Positions 1 to 5,440 are shown, counted from the first letter of the stretch. The stretch is 5,934 nt of DNA from Aquificota bacterium (GCA_013153795.1 JAADDV010000130.1:1-5934); one strand, 5' to 3'. Translations and numbers: made by a program. The notes: a model not told the origin generated them from the letters alone.

Positions 1-282
1 AAAGAAAAATTAAAAGAAGCAAACAGGATAATACTAAAGACTTTAGAGCTATTTGAAGGGCAAAAATTCACCACATACGAAACAACCGTCCAGATAGACC
101 CACCAGACCAAAAAGATATAGATGTTTATACAAAAGCAGTAAGCCAGTTAGTTGCAAGCCAGATAATAACACCAGAAGAAGGAAAGCATTTGATAAAAGA
201 AGTGTTGCCACAGCTAATAGAAACAGAAGAAACAGAGGAACCACTGCCAAACAACTGGGAGGAATACGAAAATGCAACCTAA
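1..282 (+). CDS. Probable phage portal protein, C-terminal end (partial)
   Basis: The frame is open from the first base to the TAA at 280-282 and gives the last 93 residues of a longer protein. It begins with a helical, lysine-rich stretch (KEKLKEANRIILKTLELF), then a segment with IDPPDQKDIDVYTKAVSQL followed by ITPEEGKHLIKEVLPQL, and ends in an acidic tail. A 'D...Y..A...L...G/Q-I-I-TPEE...' pattern near the C-terminus is common in phage portal proteins, where the final helices follow the crown/wing region. That is the main reason for the call, supported by the phage structural genes that follow. The portal ring sits at the capsid vertex and is the DNA gate. The 5' end lies outside the window, so the start and most diagnostic domains cannot be seen. 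Another head protein or a baseplate-linked protein cannot be excluded. The stop overlaps the next gene by 11 bases, which implies one transcript and coupled translation. Confidence 0.5.
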   Translation, partial: KEKLKEANRIILKTLELFEGQKFTTYETTVQIDPPDQKDIDVYTKAVSQLVASQIITPEEGKHLIKEVLPQLIETEETEEPLPNNWEEYENAT

Positions 283-760
283 ACAGACTAAACAAATAAA
301 ACAAATAATTGAAAGCTTTATAATAGATTATCTTCCAACTCCACCAATGCTTGGGAAAATAGTAAGAGTATATGAAGCAGGTGGTAAAGCTACATTTCTT
401 AATTGTTTGTATTCCGCAGATGTAGAATTATTGTTATTAAATGAAGAAGGAAATTTTAAAGATAGCGAGCTTATCATACCAGATGTGCCAATCTTAAGCA
501 TAGGCATAGGAAACAACAAAGGGATATATTTTCTCCCAGCAATCGGCTCAATAGTAAAGGTATCATTTCTTTACGGAAATTTAAGCTATCCCGTAATAGA
601 TGGAGTTCTACCATACTTTTCAGATATACCACCACACAGCAAAGATGATTTAAATGTATATGTGCCTCAAGATGTGCTTATAACAGCAAATGGAAATATA
701 ACAATACAAGCTCAAGGAAATATGACACTAAAGGCAAAAAGAATAGACTTAAATCCATAA
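272..760 (+). CDS. Baseplate assembly/spike protein, gpV-like (Mu gp45 type)
   Basis: The 162-residue protein has the layout of a short gpV/Mu gp45 baseplate hub-spike protein. A short basic N-terminal helix (about residues 1-20) is followed by a beta-rich OB-fold-like region (about 25-115), with LGKIVRVYEAGGKATF and a FLPAIGSIVKVSFLYGN segment that resembles the 'P.vGs.V.V.f..Gd...PvI.G' signature. A C-terminal stretch (about 130-162) has short beta repeats of the form GN(I/M)T(I/L)xA (GNITIQAQ, GNMTLKAK), as expected for a trimeric beta-helix spike. In the known family this trimer forms the membrane-piercing needle at the baseplate centre. The ATG at 272 has a strong Shine-Dalgarno, GGGAGGA at 257-263, eight bases upstream. 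It overlaps the upstream stop. The adjacent PAAR gene would supply the tip of the needle. Family confidence is good; the exact family name is less sure. Confidence 0.82.
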   Translation: MQPKQTKQIKQIIESFIIDYLPTPPMLGKIVRVYEAGGKATFLNCLYSADVELLLLNEEGNFKDSELIIPDVPILSIGIGNNKGIYFLPAIGSIVKVSFLYGNLSYPVIDGVLPYFSDIPPHSKDDLNVYVPQDVLITANGNITIQAQGNMTLKAKRIDLNP

Positions 761-771
761 GGAGAAATGAG

Positions 772-1062
772 ATGTCTAAACCGGTTGTGCGACTTGGAGA
801 TATGTGTAGTGGACACGGTTGCTATCCGTCAAGAGCTAACGACGAAGCAAGTAATAATGTTTTCGTGAATGGAAAAGGGGTTCATAGGTTTGGAGACCAC
901 TGGACAACACATTGCTGTCCACCACCCTGCCACGATGGTGTCGCTTCAACAGGTAGCTCTTCAGTTTTCGTAAATGGTAAGCCTGTTTGCCGTGAAGGAG
1001 ATAAAGTCAGTTGTGGTTCAACGATGAAACAAGGAAGTCCAAATGTATTTGTAGGAGATTAA
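772..1062 (+). CDS. PAAR-domain spike-tip protein, cysteine/histidine-rich
   Basis: This 96-residue protein is a stand-alone PAAR protein, the metal-bound sharpened cone that caps a contractile-tail or type VI secretion spike. It opens with PVVRLGDMCSGHG, a typical PAAR start (V.R.GD...GHG), and has three near-repeats: NNVFVNGKGVHRFGD (28-42), SSVFVNGKPVCREGD (63-77) and SPNVFVGD (89-96). It has five histidines (15, 38, 43, 47, 54) and seven cysteines (12, 17, 48, 49, 53, 73, 81), many in the central THCCPPPCHDG block. Canonical PAAR proteins bind one metal with three His and one Cys, so this one is unusually thiol-rich. No C-terminal effector extension is present. GGAG at 761-764 lies seven bases before the ATG. 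Positions 781-1020 are 47.5% GC by hand count, above the 34% of the J gene sample. Part of that follows from the Gly/Cys/Pro/His content. It sits between gpV and gp25 homologues, as expected for a spike tip. Confidence 0.92.
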   Translation: MSKPVVRLGDMCSGHGCYPSRANDEASNNVFVNGKGVHRFGDHWTTHCCPPPCHDGVASTGSSSVFVNGKPVCREGDKVSCGSTMKQGSPNVFVGD

Positions 1063-1063
1063 A

Positions 1064-1453
1064 ATGGATATTTATCTAATAAACGGAAACTTCCAAATAG
1101 ACGGAACAGGGGATTTAAGGATATTAGACGAAAGGCAAACACTTATACAGGATATATACAATAGAATTAGAACTGTAAAAGGTAGTCATTTTCACCATCC
1201 CGATTATGGGATAGATTTAATAGAGTTTTTAAATAGTAATCCCGATGAATTAACTCTTTTGGATATGGCAAACGAGTTGCAAGATGAAATTGAAAAAGAC
1301 CCAAGGGTTTTAGAATGTGAAGTAGAAATAGAGCAAGAACTTGAAGGCATAAAATACATAGCCTATATAGTTCCAATAGATGATGCACCTTTTAGTTTAG
1401 AAATAGACAAGCAGGACATAAAAGTGATAGCGGAGGCACGGGAAATTGAGTAA
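1064..1453 (+). CDS. Baseplate wedge protein, gp25/gpW (lysozyme-like gp25) family
   Basis: The 129-residue protein matches the gp25-like family (T4 gp25, P2 gpW, Mu gp46) in length and pattern. It has an early glycine/aspartate turn (IDGTGDLRILD, residues 12-22), a helix with QTLIQDIYNRIRTVKGS (25-41), and the diagnostic HHPDYGIDL block (44-52), equivalent to the 'G....dp.yG..l' signature. A second helix follows (LLDMANELQDEIEKDPRV), then a closing beta hairpin that often carries PI(D/N). In known myoviruses this protein joins the baseplate wedge to the tube/sheath and helps start sheath assembly. The ATG is one base after the PAAR stop and has AGGAG at 1053-1057. The 3' end overlaps the J gene by eight bases. 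The order V, PAAR, gp25, J is a common baseplate operon. Confidence 0.9.
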   Translation: MDIYLINGNFQIDGTGDLRILDERQTLIQDIYNRIRTVKGSHFHHPDYGIDLIEFLNSNPDELTLLDMANELQDEIEKDPRVLECEVEIEQELEGIKYIAYIVPIDDAPFSLEIDKQDIKVIAEAREIE

Positions 1454-2597
1454 TCCAATAATAGAAAGTTTATTACCTGAACAAACAATAGAAGAAATTC
1501 TTGAGCAATCAATCTCTGAAGCAAAAGATAAATTACCAAAAATAACAAACTATAATATCGGAGGAGCATTAAGGACATTACTTGAGATAGATGCACTACT
1601 ACATTATGAGCTTCGAGAATTTTTAAGAGAAGTAATTATCCCTAATATGTTTGTGATAACAGCAAGAGATAGATGGTTAGATTTACACGCCCAAACATTT
1701 GGAATAACAAGAAAGCCAGCTATAAAAACAAAAGGAAAGGTTGTTTTCAAAAGGGTGGCTGATGGGAATATAAAAATACCTCAAGGAACAATAATAAAAA
1801 CAAAAACAGATATATTTGGAGAAAGTCTTGAATTCATAACAACAGAAGAGAAAGTTTTAACAGAAGATTTAGATGAAATAGAAGTATTAATAGAGGCAAT
1901 AGAGGAAGGAAGCAGATACAATGTAGCCCCATATACAATAAACACTTTAACAACATATTTGCCAGTGGAAGTTTATAATCCAGAAAACTGGATAACTCAA
2001 GAGGGTGCAGATGAAGAAGATGATGAAAGTTTACGACAACGAATACTTTTAGTATGGTCAACCAAATCCCAGTTTACAGACGATTATTATCGTTATCATA
2101 TCTTATCCATTGATTCTATAACCGACTGTTACATAGATAGTCAACACCCAAGGGGGCAAGGAACGGTAGATATATACCTAGTTTCAACAAACATCACGCC
2201 TACAGAGGAATTGCTTCAACAAGCCCAAGCTCTTATAGATGAAATAAAAACCCCAGCGTCAGATATACTTGTAAAACCAGCAATAACAAAACCAGTAGAT
2301 ATACACATAAAAGCCTACGCAAAACCAGATATAATAGCAGATGTTTTAAAGACGGAAATAGAAAATCGTATAAATGCTTTATTTGTTTATAACCCCAAAT
2401 ACATAGAAATAATAACTGACTATGAAAACAGAAGATTTAAAATAGGAAAACCTGTCTTAAAAGCAGTTCTAGTGAACACAATAATGGAAATATCAGAAAT
2501 AGAAAATGTAGAAATTATATCTCCATCAGCGGATATACCAGTCCTACCAAAAGAAATACCAGTAATAAATACACTACAAGTGGAGGTATCTCAATGA
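1446..2597 (+). CDS. Baseplate J-like wedge protein (Mu gp47 / P2 gpJ family)
   Basis: The 383-residue protein is a full-length baseplate J-type wedge protein, equivalent in role to T4 gp6. Signatures seen in order: GALRTLLEIDALL near residues 40-52; W77-L-D-L-H followed by FGITRKPA (about 87-94); the IPQGT turn (111-115) that opens the second domain; EGSRYNVAP (about 154-162); GADEEDDESLRQRI (187-200), the hallmark 'G.D.E.de.lR.Ri' block; and HPRGQGTVDIYLV (234-246). The C-terminal part is alternating helix and strand, as in the family. The ring-shaped baseplate is built from wedges of this protein with gp25. Translation starts at TTG 1446, with GGAGG at 1432-1436 nine bases upstream, and overlaps the gp25 stop by eight bases. 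The 3' end overlaps the next gene by four bases (ATGA). The P2 pattern would place gpI next, but the following gene does not look like gpI. Confidence 0.95.
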   Translation: MSNPIIESLLPEQTIEEILEQSISEAKDKLPKITNYNIGGALRTLLEIDALLHYELREFLREVIIPNMFVITARDRWLDLHAQTFGITRKPAIKTKGKVVFKRVADGNIKIPQGTIIKTKTDIFGESLEFITTEEKVLTEDLDEIEVLIEAIEEGSRYNVAPYTINTLTTYLPVEVYNPENWITQEGADEEDDESLRQRILLVWSTKSQFTDDYYRYHILSIDSITDCYIDSQHPRGQGTVDIYLVSTNITPTEELLQQAQALIDEIKTPASDILVKPAITKPVDIHIKAYAKPDIIADVLKTEIENRINALFVYNPKYIEIITDYENRRFKIGKPVLKAVLVNTIMEISEIENVEIISPSADIPVLPKEIPVINTLQVEVSQ

Positions 2598-2887
2598 CAC
2601 AAACAGAAAAAGATAAACTAAAGCAAATACTCCAGCTAACCTATCCAGAGGCGGACCCAACGCTTATAGACCAGATTATTTCAATAAATGCCGATTTAAC
2701 TTTTGAAGAAGCACAAAAACAAAGTGAAATAATCCTTTTAAACAGACTAATACTTGAACTTGATGAAAAAATAAAGCTTGGAGAAATAGAAACACAAAAC
2801 ACAGAAAAACTAAAACTGTTAAAAGAACGCCTCCAGACCCTTCAGCAAGAAAGAAAACAAAAAGCAAGGATAATCAGTCTTGAGTAA
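2594..2887 (+). CDS. Small charged helical protein, unknown; possible connector/neck component
   Basis: The 97-residue protein is not recognised with confidence. Its N-terminal half (KQILQLTYPEADPTLIDQIISINADLTFEEAQKQ has this shape, residues about 9-42) contains a helix, a 'YPEADPTLIDQII' turn-helix and an 'LTFEEA' turn. This is loosely reminiscent of small alpha-helical head-tail connector proteins (HK97 gp6 / SPP1 gp15 type). The C-terminal half (about 45-97) is a heptad-like, strongly charged helix rich in Leu, Lys and Glu, and is predicted here as a coiled coil. The start is ATG 2594, in an ATGA overlap with the J stop, with GGAGG at 2582-2586. The next gene overlaps its stop by eight bases. 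It lies between J and a probable head-completion protein, so a neck or baseplate accessory role is possible by position only. It could also be a small baseplate chaperone. Confidence 0.6.
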   Translation: MTQTEKDKLKQILQLTYPEADPTLIDQIISINADLTFEEAQKQSEIILLNRLILELDEKIKLGEIETQNTEKLKLLKERLQTLQQERKQKARIISLE

Positions 2888-3191
2888 AATACAAAAGCTA
2901 CAAACAAAGCTAAAAGAAAAGTTTGAAAAGTTATTACAGGATTATGGACAGGAAATTTTACTAAACGGACAGCCGATAACAGCTATATACATAAAAGAAG
3001 AGGAAAACTTACCAATAGAGCAGTTTGGAATTGTTCCTACCAGTCAGACAACAATTTACCTACCAATAGATACTCCTATAACGGAAACAGACAAAATAGA
3101 GATAGAAGGAAAATTGTTTAAGGTGAGCAAAATATCTATTCACTATCGTGTTTTTAAAATAGTAATTCTTGAAGAGGTAGATATTGACTAA
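2880..3191 (+). CDS. Probable head-completion/head-tail adaptor (stopper-like) protein
   Basis: The 103-residue protein starts with a basic amphipathic helix (residues 1-24). It continues as beta strands with LNGQPITAIYIKEE, then FGIVPTSQTTIYLPIDTPI, then TDKIEIEGKLFKVSKISIHYRVFKIVILEE. A loop of the form 'D.i.i.Gk.ykv..i...' close to the C-terminus is common in small beta-barrel head-closure proteins of siphoviruses and myoviruses (SPP1 gp16, PBSX XkdH-like, HK97 gp7-like). These seal the connector after DNA packaging. The assignment rests on size, predicted fold and position next to the MuF gene, not on a strict motif. The TTG at 2880 overlaps the previous stop by eight bases and has AAGGA at 2866-2870 upstream. 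The 3' end overlaps the MuF gene by eight bases in the same arrangement. Other small beta-barrel tail proteins are possible. Confidence 0.6.
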   Translation: MSKIQKLQTKLKEKFEKLLQDYGQEILLNGQPITAIYIKEEENLPIEQFGIVPTSQTTIYLPIDTPITETDKIEIEGKLFKVSKISIHYRVFKIVILEEVDID

Positions 3192-4581
3192 ACTAACACG
3201 GGAAAAGATAATAAAACTTCAGCAAGAGGCACGGGAAGCACTATTAAAAGAAGGCAATAAATACAAAAAGGAAGTAGATAATCTCCTTAAACAACTAGAG
3301 AAAGATATTATCCATAGATTAGCAAAAGAACCTAAATCAAAATATCAGGAATGGCGATTAAGGGAAATATTAAAAGATATAGAAAACTACCATAGGCAGT
3401 TTGACCATTCACTTAGGAACTCTGTTAAAAAGATGATAAAAAATGTCCTCATTATAGCAATAGAAAAGGCTTTAACATTGCTAAATCTGTTTGGAATAGG
3501 TAAAGAATTAAAAAGGAAGTATAAAGAAAAAATTATTATCAAAGAAGACAGTATAAAAGTTGCAGACTTTTCTACAATTCCCGTTGAAGCGATAGAGTTT
3601 TTAGCGGCATACTCTATGCAGTTTACTGATAATCTATCACAAGACCTGATAAAACAGATAAAAATGCGGATACAGCTGGGAATAGCAGAAGGGAAAACAT
3701 TAGGGGAGATAGCAAGTGAAATATCCGTGTTAGACCTGCCTACAATAAAACCATTCAAAAGTGTTCAAGACAGGGCATACACAATAGCTAGAACAGAAAC
3801 GGCACGGGCTTACCATATGGGACAGTTGCTAAAGTATAAAGAGTGGGGAGTAGAAGAGATAATAATCATCTGTGGTAAAATCCCTTGTCCAATCTGCCAG
3901 AGCCACTGCGACACAGTCCACCCAATAGAATATGCCGATGAGGTTCTAAAACACCCCAACTGCACCTGCACATATGCCCCAATCAAACGCAAGGGCAAAG
4001 TCTTAAACACCGGGGGATATTACGAGGAAAAGAAAAATCTTTCTGAAAAGAAACAGTGGACACTAAACACAGCAAAAAGTTTTTATAAAGAAGTAGAAAA
4101 CAGGTTTAAAAATGTAAAGACTAAAGAGGAAGCCGTAGAAGTATTTAAAGAGATGTTCCCTTCAGAAAGAGAATTTTATAAACATCTGAAAAAACATATT
4201 TTTGAAAATATTTACGATATAGAATTGGAAAATTGGGTAAAAGCTCGGGAAGAGGATGTAAAGAGTAAATACAAATATTCTAAAGAATATCTTGAAATTT
4301 TTATTAAAACAATAGTAAAACCTTCAAAAATTATCTATCAACTACCAAATAGAAAAGAAGCAAGTCCAAGAACGGTTATATATAGTAAGCTTAATACATT
4401 TGCTATTATTTTGGAAGGAAATAAAATTATAAGTGTATCTTATAATGAATTTGATACATTAGAAGAATGGATTAAAAATAGAAAAGAAAAAGACAAAGAA
4501 ATTATAGAGGTTGGATTAGATGAAGAGTTTAGAACATTATATAAAAGCTTACAGGAACGATTTGAAAGATTTACTCTTTGA
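3184..4581 (+). CDS. MuF-type head morphogenesis protein with C-terminal putative BECR-like nuclease toxin domain
   Basis: The 465-residue protein has two parts. The N-terminal part (about 1-275) is a phage Mu gpF / SPP1 gp7-type minor head protein: long charged helices (1-120), then R197 followed by the motif IARTETARAYH (201-211), and a Cys/His block with C230, C235, C238, C242, H246, H257, C260 and C262 ending in 'HPNCTCTYAPI'. This is the usual signature, probably metal-binding. Such proteins bind the portal and enter the host with the DNA. The remaining part (about 290-465) is extra. It has H334 and H338 in FYKHLKKH, a helix (YLEIFIKTIVKPSKIIYQ, 369-386) and strands TVIYSKLNTFAIILEG and KIISVSYNE (397-422). 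This layout resembles BECR-fold nuclease domains found at MuF C-termini. No catalytic set is proven. Start TTG 3184 follows GAGG at 3174-3177. GC drops from 46% (3781-4020) to 25% (4081-4560). Confidence 0.85.
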   Translation: MTKLTREKIIKLQQEAREALLKEGNKYKKEVDNLLKQLEKDIIHRLAKEPKSKYQEWRLREILKDIENYHRQFDHSLRNSVKKMIKNVLIIAIEKALTLLNLFGIGKELKRKYKEKIIIKEDSIKVADFSTIPVEAIEFLAAYSMQFTDNLSQDLIKQIKMRIQLGIAEGKTLGEIASEISVLDLPTIKPFKSVQDRAYTIARTETARAYHMGQLLKYKEWGVEEIIIICGKIPCPICQSHCDTVHPIEYADEVLKHPNCTCTYAPIKRKGKVLNTGGYYEEKKNLSEKKQWTLNTAKSFYKEVENRFKNVKTKEEAVEVFKEMFPSEREFYKHLKKHIFENIYDIELENWVKAREEDVKSKYKYSKEYLEIFIKTIVKPSKIIYQLPNRKEASPRTVIYSKLNTFAIILEGNKIISVSYNEFDTLEEWIKNRKEKDKEIIEVGLDEEFRTLYKSLQERFERFTL

Positions 4582-4828
4582 TATTCAACAAAAAGAGCAT
4601 CTAAAAAAAGAATGGGATTATGGAATAGAAATAAATATTGATAATATCTCTACTGATAGAAATATCATAGAACATCTAAAATATAAATTAACTCCTGAAC
4701 AAGAAAGAGAAGTAGAAAAACTTGACAAGAAACTCCTTGAGATATACGAGAGTTTAAAAGGAACTCAGTATGAAGAACTGTTTATAAACTATTTAAAACC
4801 CTACCTTCCAGTTATAACTACCGTGTAA
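4520..4828 (+). CDS. Small acidic/charged protein, candidate immunity protein for the MuF toxin domain
   Basis: The 102-residue protein is not recognised by family. It is mostly helical and charged: an N-terminal helix, then YGIEINIDNISTDRNIIEHL, a helix KLTPEQEREVEKLDKKLLEIY (about 55-75) and a C-terminal YEELFINYLKPYLPVI. There is no signal peptide or membrane segment, so it should be cytoplasmic. From ATG 4520 it overlaps the MuF-toxin gene by 62 bases, with AGAGG at 4506-4510 upstream. A second start, TTG 4562, has AGGA about five bases upstream and would shorten the overlap to 20 bases; I cannot choose between them. Its base composition (26% GC, 4561-4800) matches the toxin-like domain, not the rest of the operon. 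A small cytosolic protein directly after a toxin domain, sharing its atypical composition, is the usual picture of an immunity gene. That role is inferred from context alone. Confidence 0.68.
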   Translation: MKSLEHYIKAYRNDLKDLLFDIQQKEHLKKEWDYGIEINIDNISTDRNIIEHLKYKLTPEQEREVEKLDKKLLEIYESLKGTQYEELFINYLKPYLPVITTV

Positions 4829-4838
4829 AATTAATTAC

Positions 4839-4865
4839 TTGATTACTTTGTAAAAAAAGTAAAAT
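4839..4865 (+). promoter_or_regulatory. Possible sigma-70-like promoter for the downstream tail genes
   Basis: TTGATT at 4839-4844 and TAAAAT at 4860-4865 resemble -35 and -10 boxes, with a 15-base spacer that is shorter than usual. Transcription from here would start near 4872 and give a leader of about 50 bases containing the 4893-4915 hairpin. In DNA this AT-rich such matches arise often by chance, and the same bases form the imperfect hairpin, so this is only a suggestion. Confidence 0.2.
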
Positions 4866-4868
4866 CAA
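4839..4868 (+). terminator. Imperfect hairpin after the candidate immunity gene; possible weak terminator
   Basis: TTGATTACTTT at 4839-4849 can pair with AAAGT plus AATCAA at 4856-4868 if two A residues bulge, leaving a short A-rich loop. It begins ten bases after the TAA of the upstream gene and is followed by a pyrimidine-rich run (TTTCCCTCTTTCTT) instead of a clean T tract. The stem is AT-rich and would be weak, particularly at high temperature. It may be a weak terminator, an mRNA end-protecting stem, or chance pairing in AT-rich DNA. Confidence 0.3.
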
Positions 4869-4892
4869 TTTCCCTCTTTCTTGATTAAAATG

Positions 4893-4915
4893 CCCCTGTA
4901 TAAAAACTACAGGGG
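4893..4915 (+). promoter_or_regulatory. Perfect 8-bp hairpin that sequesters the Shine-Dalgarno of the next gene
   Basis: CCCCTGTA (4893-4900) is perfectly complementary to TACAGGGG (4908-4915), with loop TAAAAAC. The right arm contains AGGGG (4911-4915), which is the only plausible Shine-Dalgarno for the TTG start at 4922, six bases downstream. A folded stem would therefore hide the ribosome site, as in RNA thermometers and other translation switches. On the + strand it is followed by AAAAAGTTGTTATTT, which lacks a proper T tract, so a forward intrinsic terminator is less likely. On the - strand it is followed by a short CATTTTAATC run, but no - strand gene ends here. Confidence 0.55.
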
Positions 4916-4921
4916 AAAAAG

Positions 4922-5398
4922 TTGTTATTTCAACCAAGCTTAGAAGCTATAATCCAATATGCAACTAATCATATCAAGAGTTTTCCTATAACTCTTTATT
5001 ACCAATACAAGCCAAAAACAGTAAAACCACCTCTTATCGTTTATAGGATAAACAAAGAAGAAAAACCAAAATTTCAAAGGTTCTATAAAATAACAGAAAA
5101 CAAGGTTTATCACAAAGTAGCAGATGCAAAGCTAAACATTCATCTGTTCCTGATAGCACACCAAAACAGTATCTTTTCCTTATCCCAGAGTTTAGATAAC
5201 CATATTTTTTCAATAAAGAACCCATATATAGACGATGAATATATCAAATTTACATACAGAACTTTCCAACCTTTTGAAAGTAAAGAGTTTGAAAAAGAAG
5301 GATACCTAACTATGGAAGCTATCCTAACAGCCCATTATCCAATTTTAAAAACAAAAGACCTAATACAGGTATCTGTAAAAAATGTAAAACAAAATTGA
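4922..5398 (+). CDS. Probable tail terminator/tail completion protein
   Basis: The 158-residue protein starts with a helix (LEAIIQYATNHIK), then a strand segment KPPLIVYRIN (about 35-44). A linker leads to AKLNIHLFLIAHQ (about 69-81), a helix SIFSLSQSLDNHIFSI, and later strands around YIKFTYRTFQPFE and GYLTMEAILTAHYPI. The order helix, 'P.PlivYri', strand with an 'i.i.a' ending, then a helix that may pack against it, is typical of small alpha/beta tail-terminator and DUF1834/gp37-like proteins. These cap the tube and join the tail to the head. In Mu-like genomes a gene of this size lies shortly before the sheath gene, as here. Start: TTG 4922, the first possible start after the in-frame TAA at 4901-4903. 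Its AGGGG ribosome site lies inside a hairpin. The name is a fold-and-position inference without a strict signature. Confidence 0.62.
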   Translation: MLFQPSLEAIIQYATNHIKSFPITLYYQYKPKTVKPPLIVYRINKEEKPKFQRFYKITENKVYHKVADAKLNIHLFLIAHQNSIFSLSQSLDNHIFSIKNPYIDDEYIKFTYRTFQPFESKEFEKEGYLTMEAILTAHYPILKTKDLIQVSVKNVKQN

Positions 5399-5440
5399 AA
5401 TTTTTTTACATATGATTAGAGGAAAAACTGGAGAAAAAGG

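Larger units (their letters stand above)
4829..4921 (+). other. Intergenic spacer with two inverted repeats
   Basis: This is the largest non-coding gap in an otherwise tightly packed operon. It holds two stem-loops (listed separately), two similar words (CTTGATTA at 4838-4845 and again at 4880-4887) and very AT-rich DNA before a C-rich stem. It separates the toxin/immunity-like pair from the tail genes and is the most likely site in the window for a transcription or translation control element. Confidence 0.75.

Noticed and set aside
1433..3237. Twelve-base repeat GAGGCACGGGAA at 1433-1444 and 3226-3237
   Set aside because: Both copies encode the peptide E-A-R-E in their genes using the same codons. 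It is short and has no further flanking identity, so it looks like coincidence.
3387..3758. A 123-codon open frame on the - strand
   Set aside because: It lies wholly inside the MuF gene, lies antisense, has no recognisable domain and sits in a run of + strand genes. It is a shadow of the coding strand.
4520..4828. The small ORF as a frameshifted continuation of the MuF gene
   Set aside because: The MuF frame ends at a normal TGA after a plausible C-terminus, the second frame has its own starts and ribosome-site-like sequences, and I see no homology evidence that the two frames were once one protein.
4893..4915. The 8-bp hairpin as a forward intrinsic terminator
   Set aside because: It is followed by an A run and not a T run on the + strand, and its right arm is the ribosome site of the next gene. 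A translation-level role explains it better.
5382..5411. Inverted repeat ATGTAAAA ... TTTTACAT with a T run at the end of the tail-terminator-like gene
   Set aside because: The stem is only A/T apart from one G-C pair, has a 14-base loop, and its T run lies within the stem, not after it. It is probably chance in AT-rich DNA and not a terminator.
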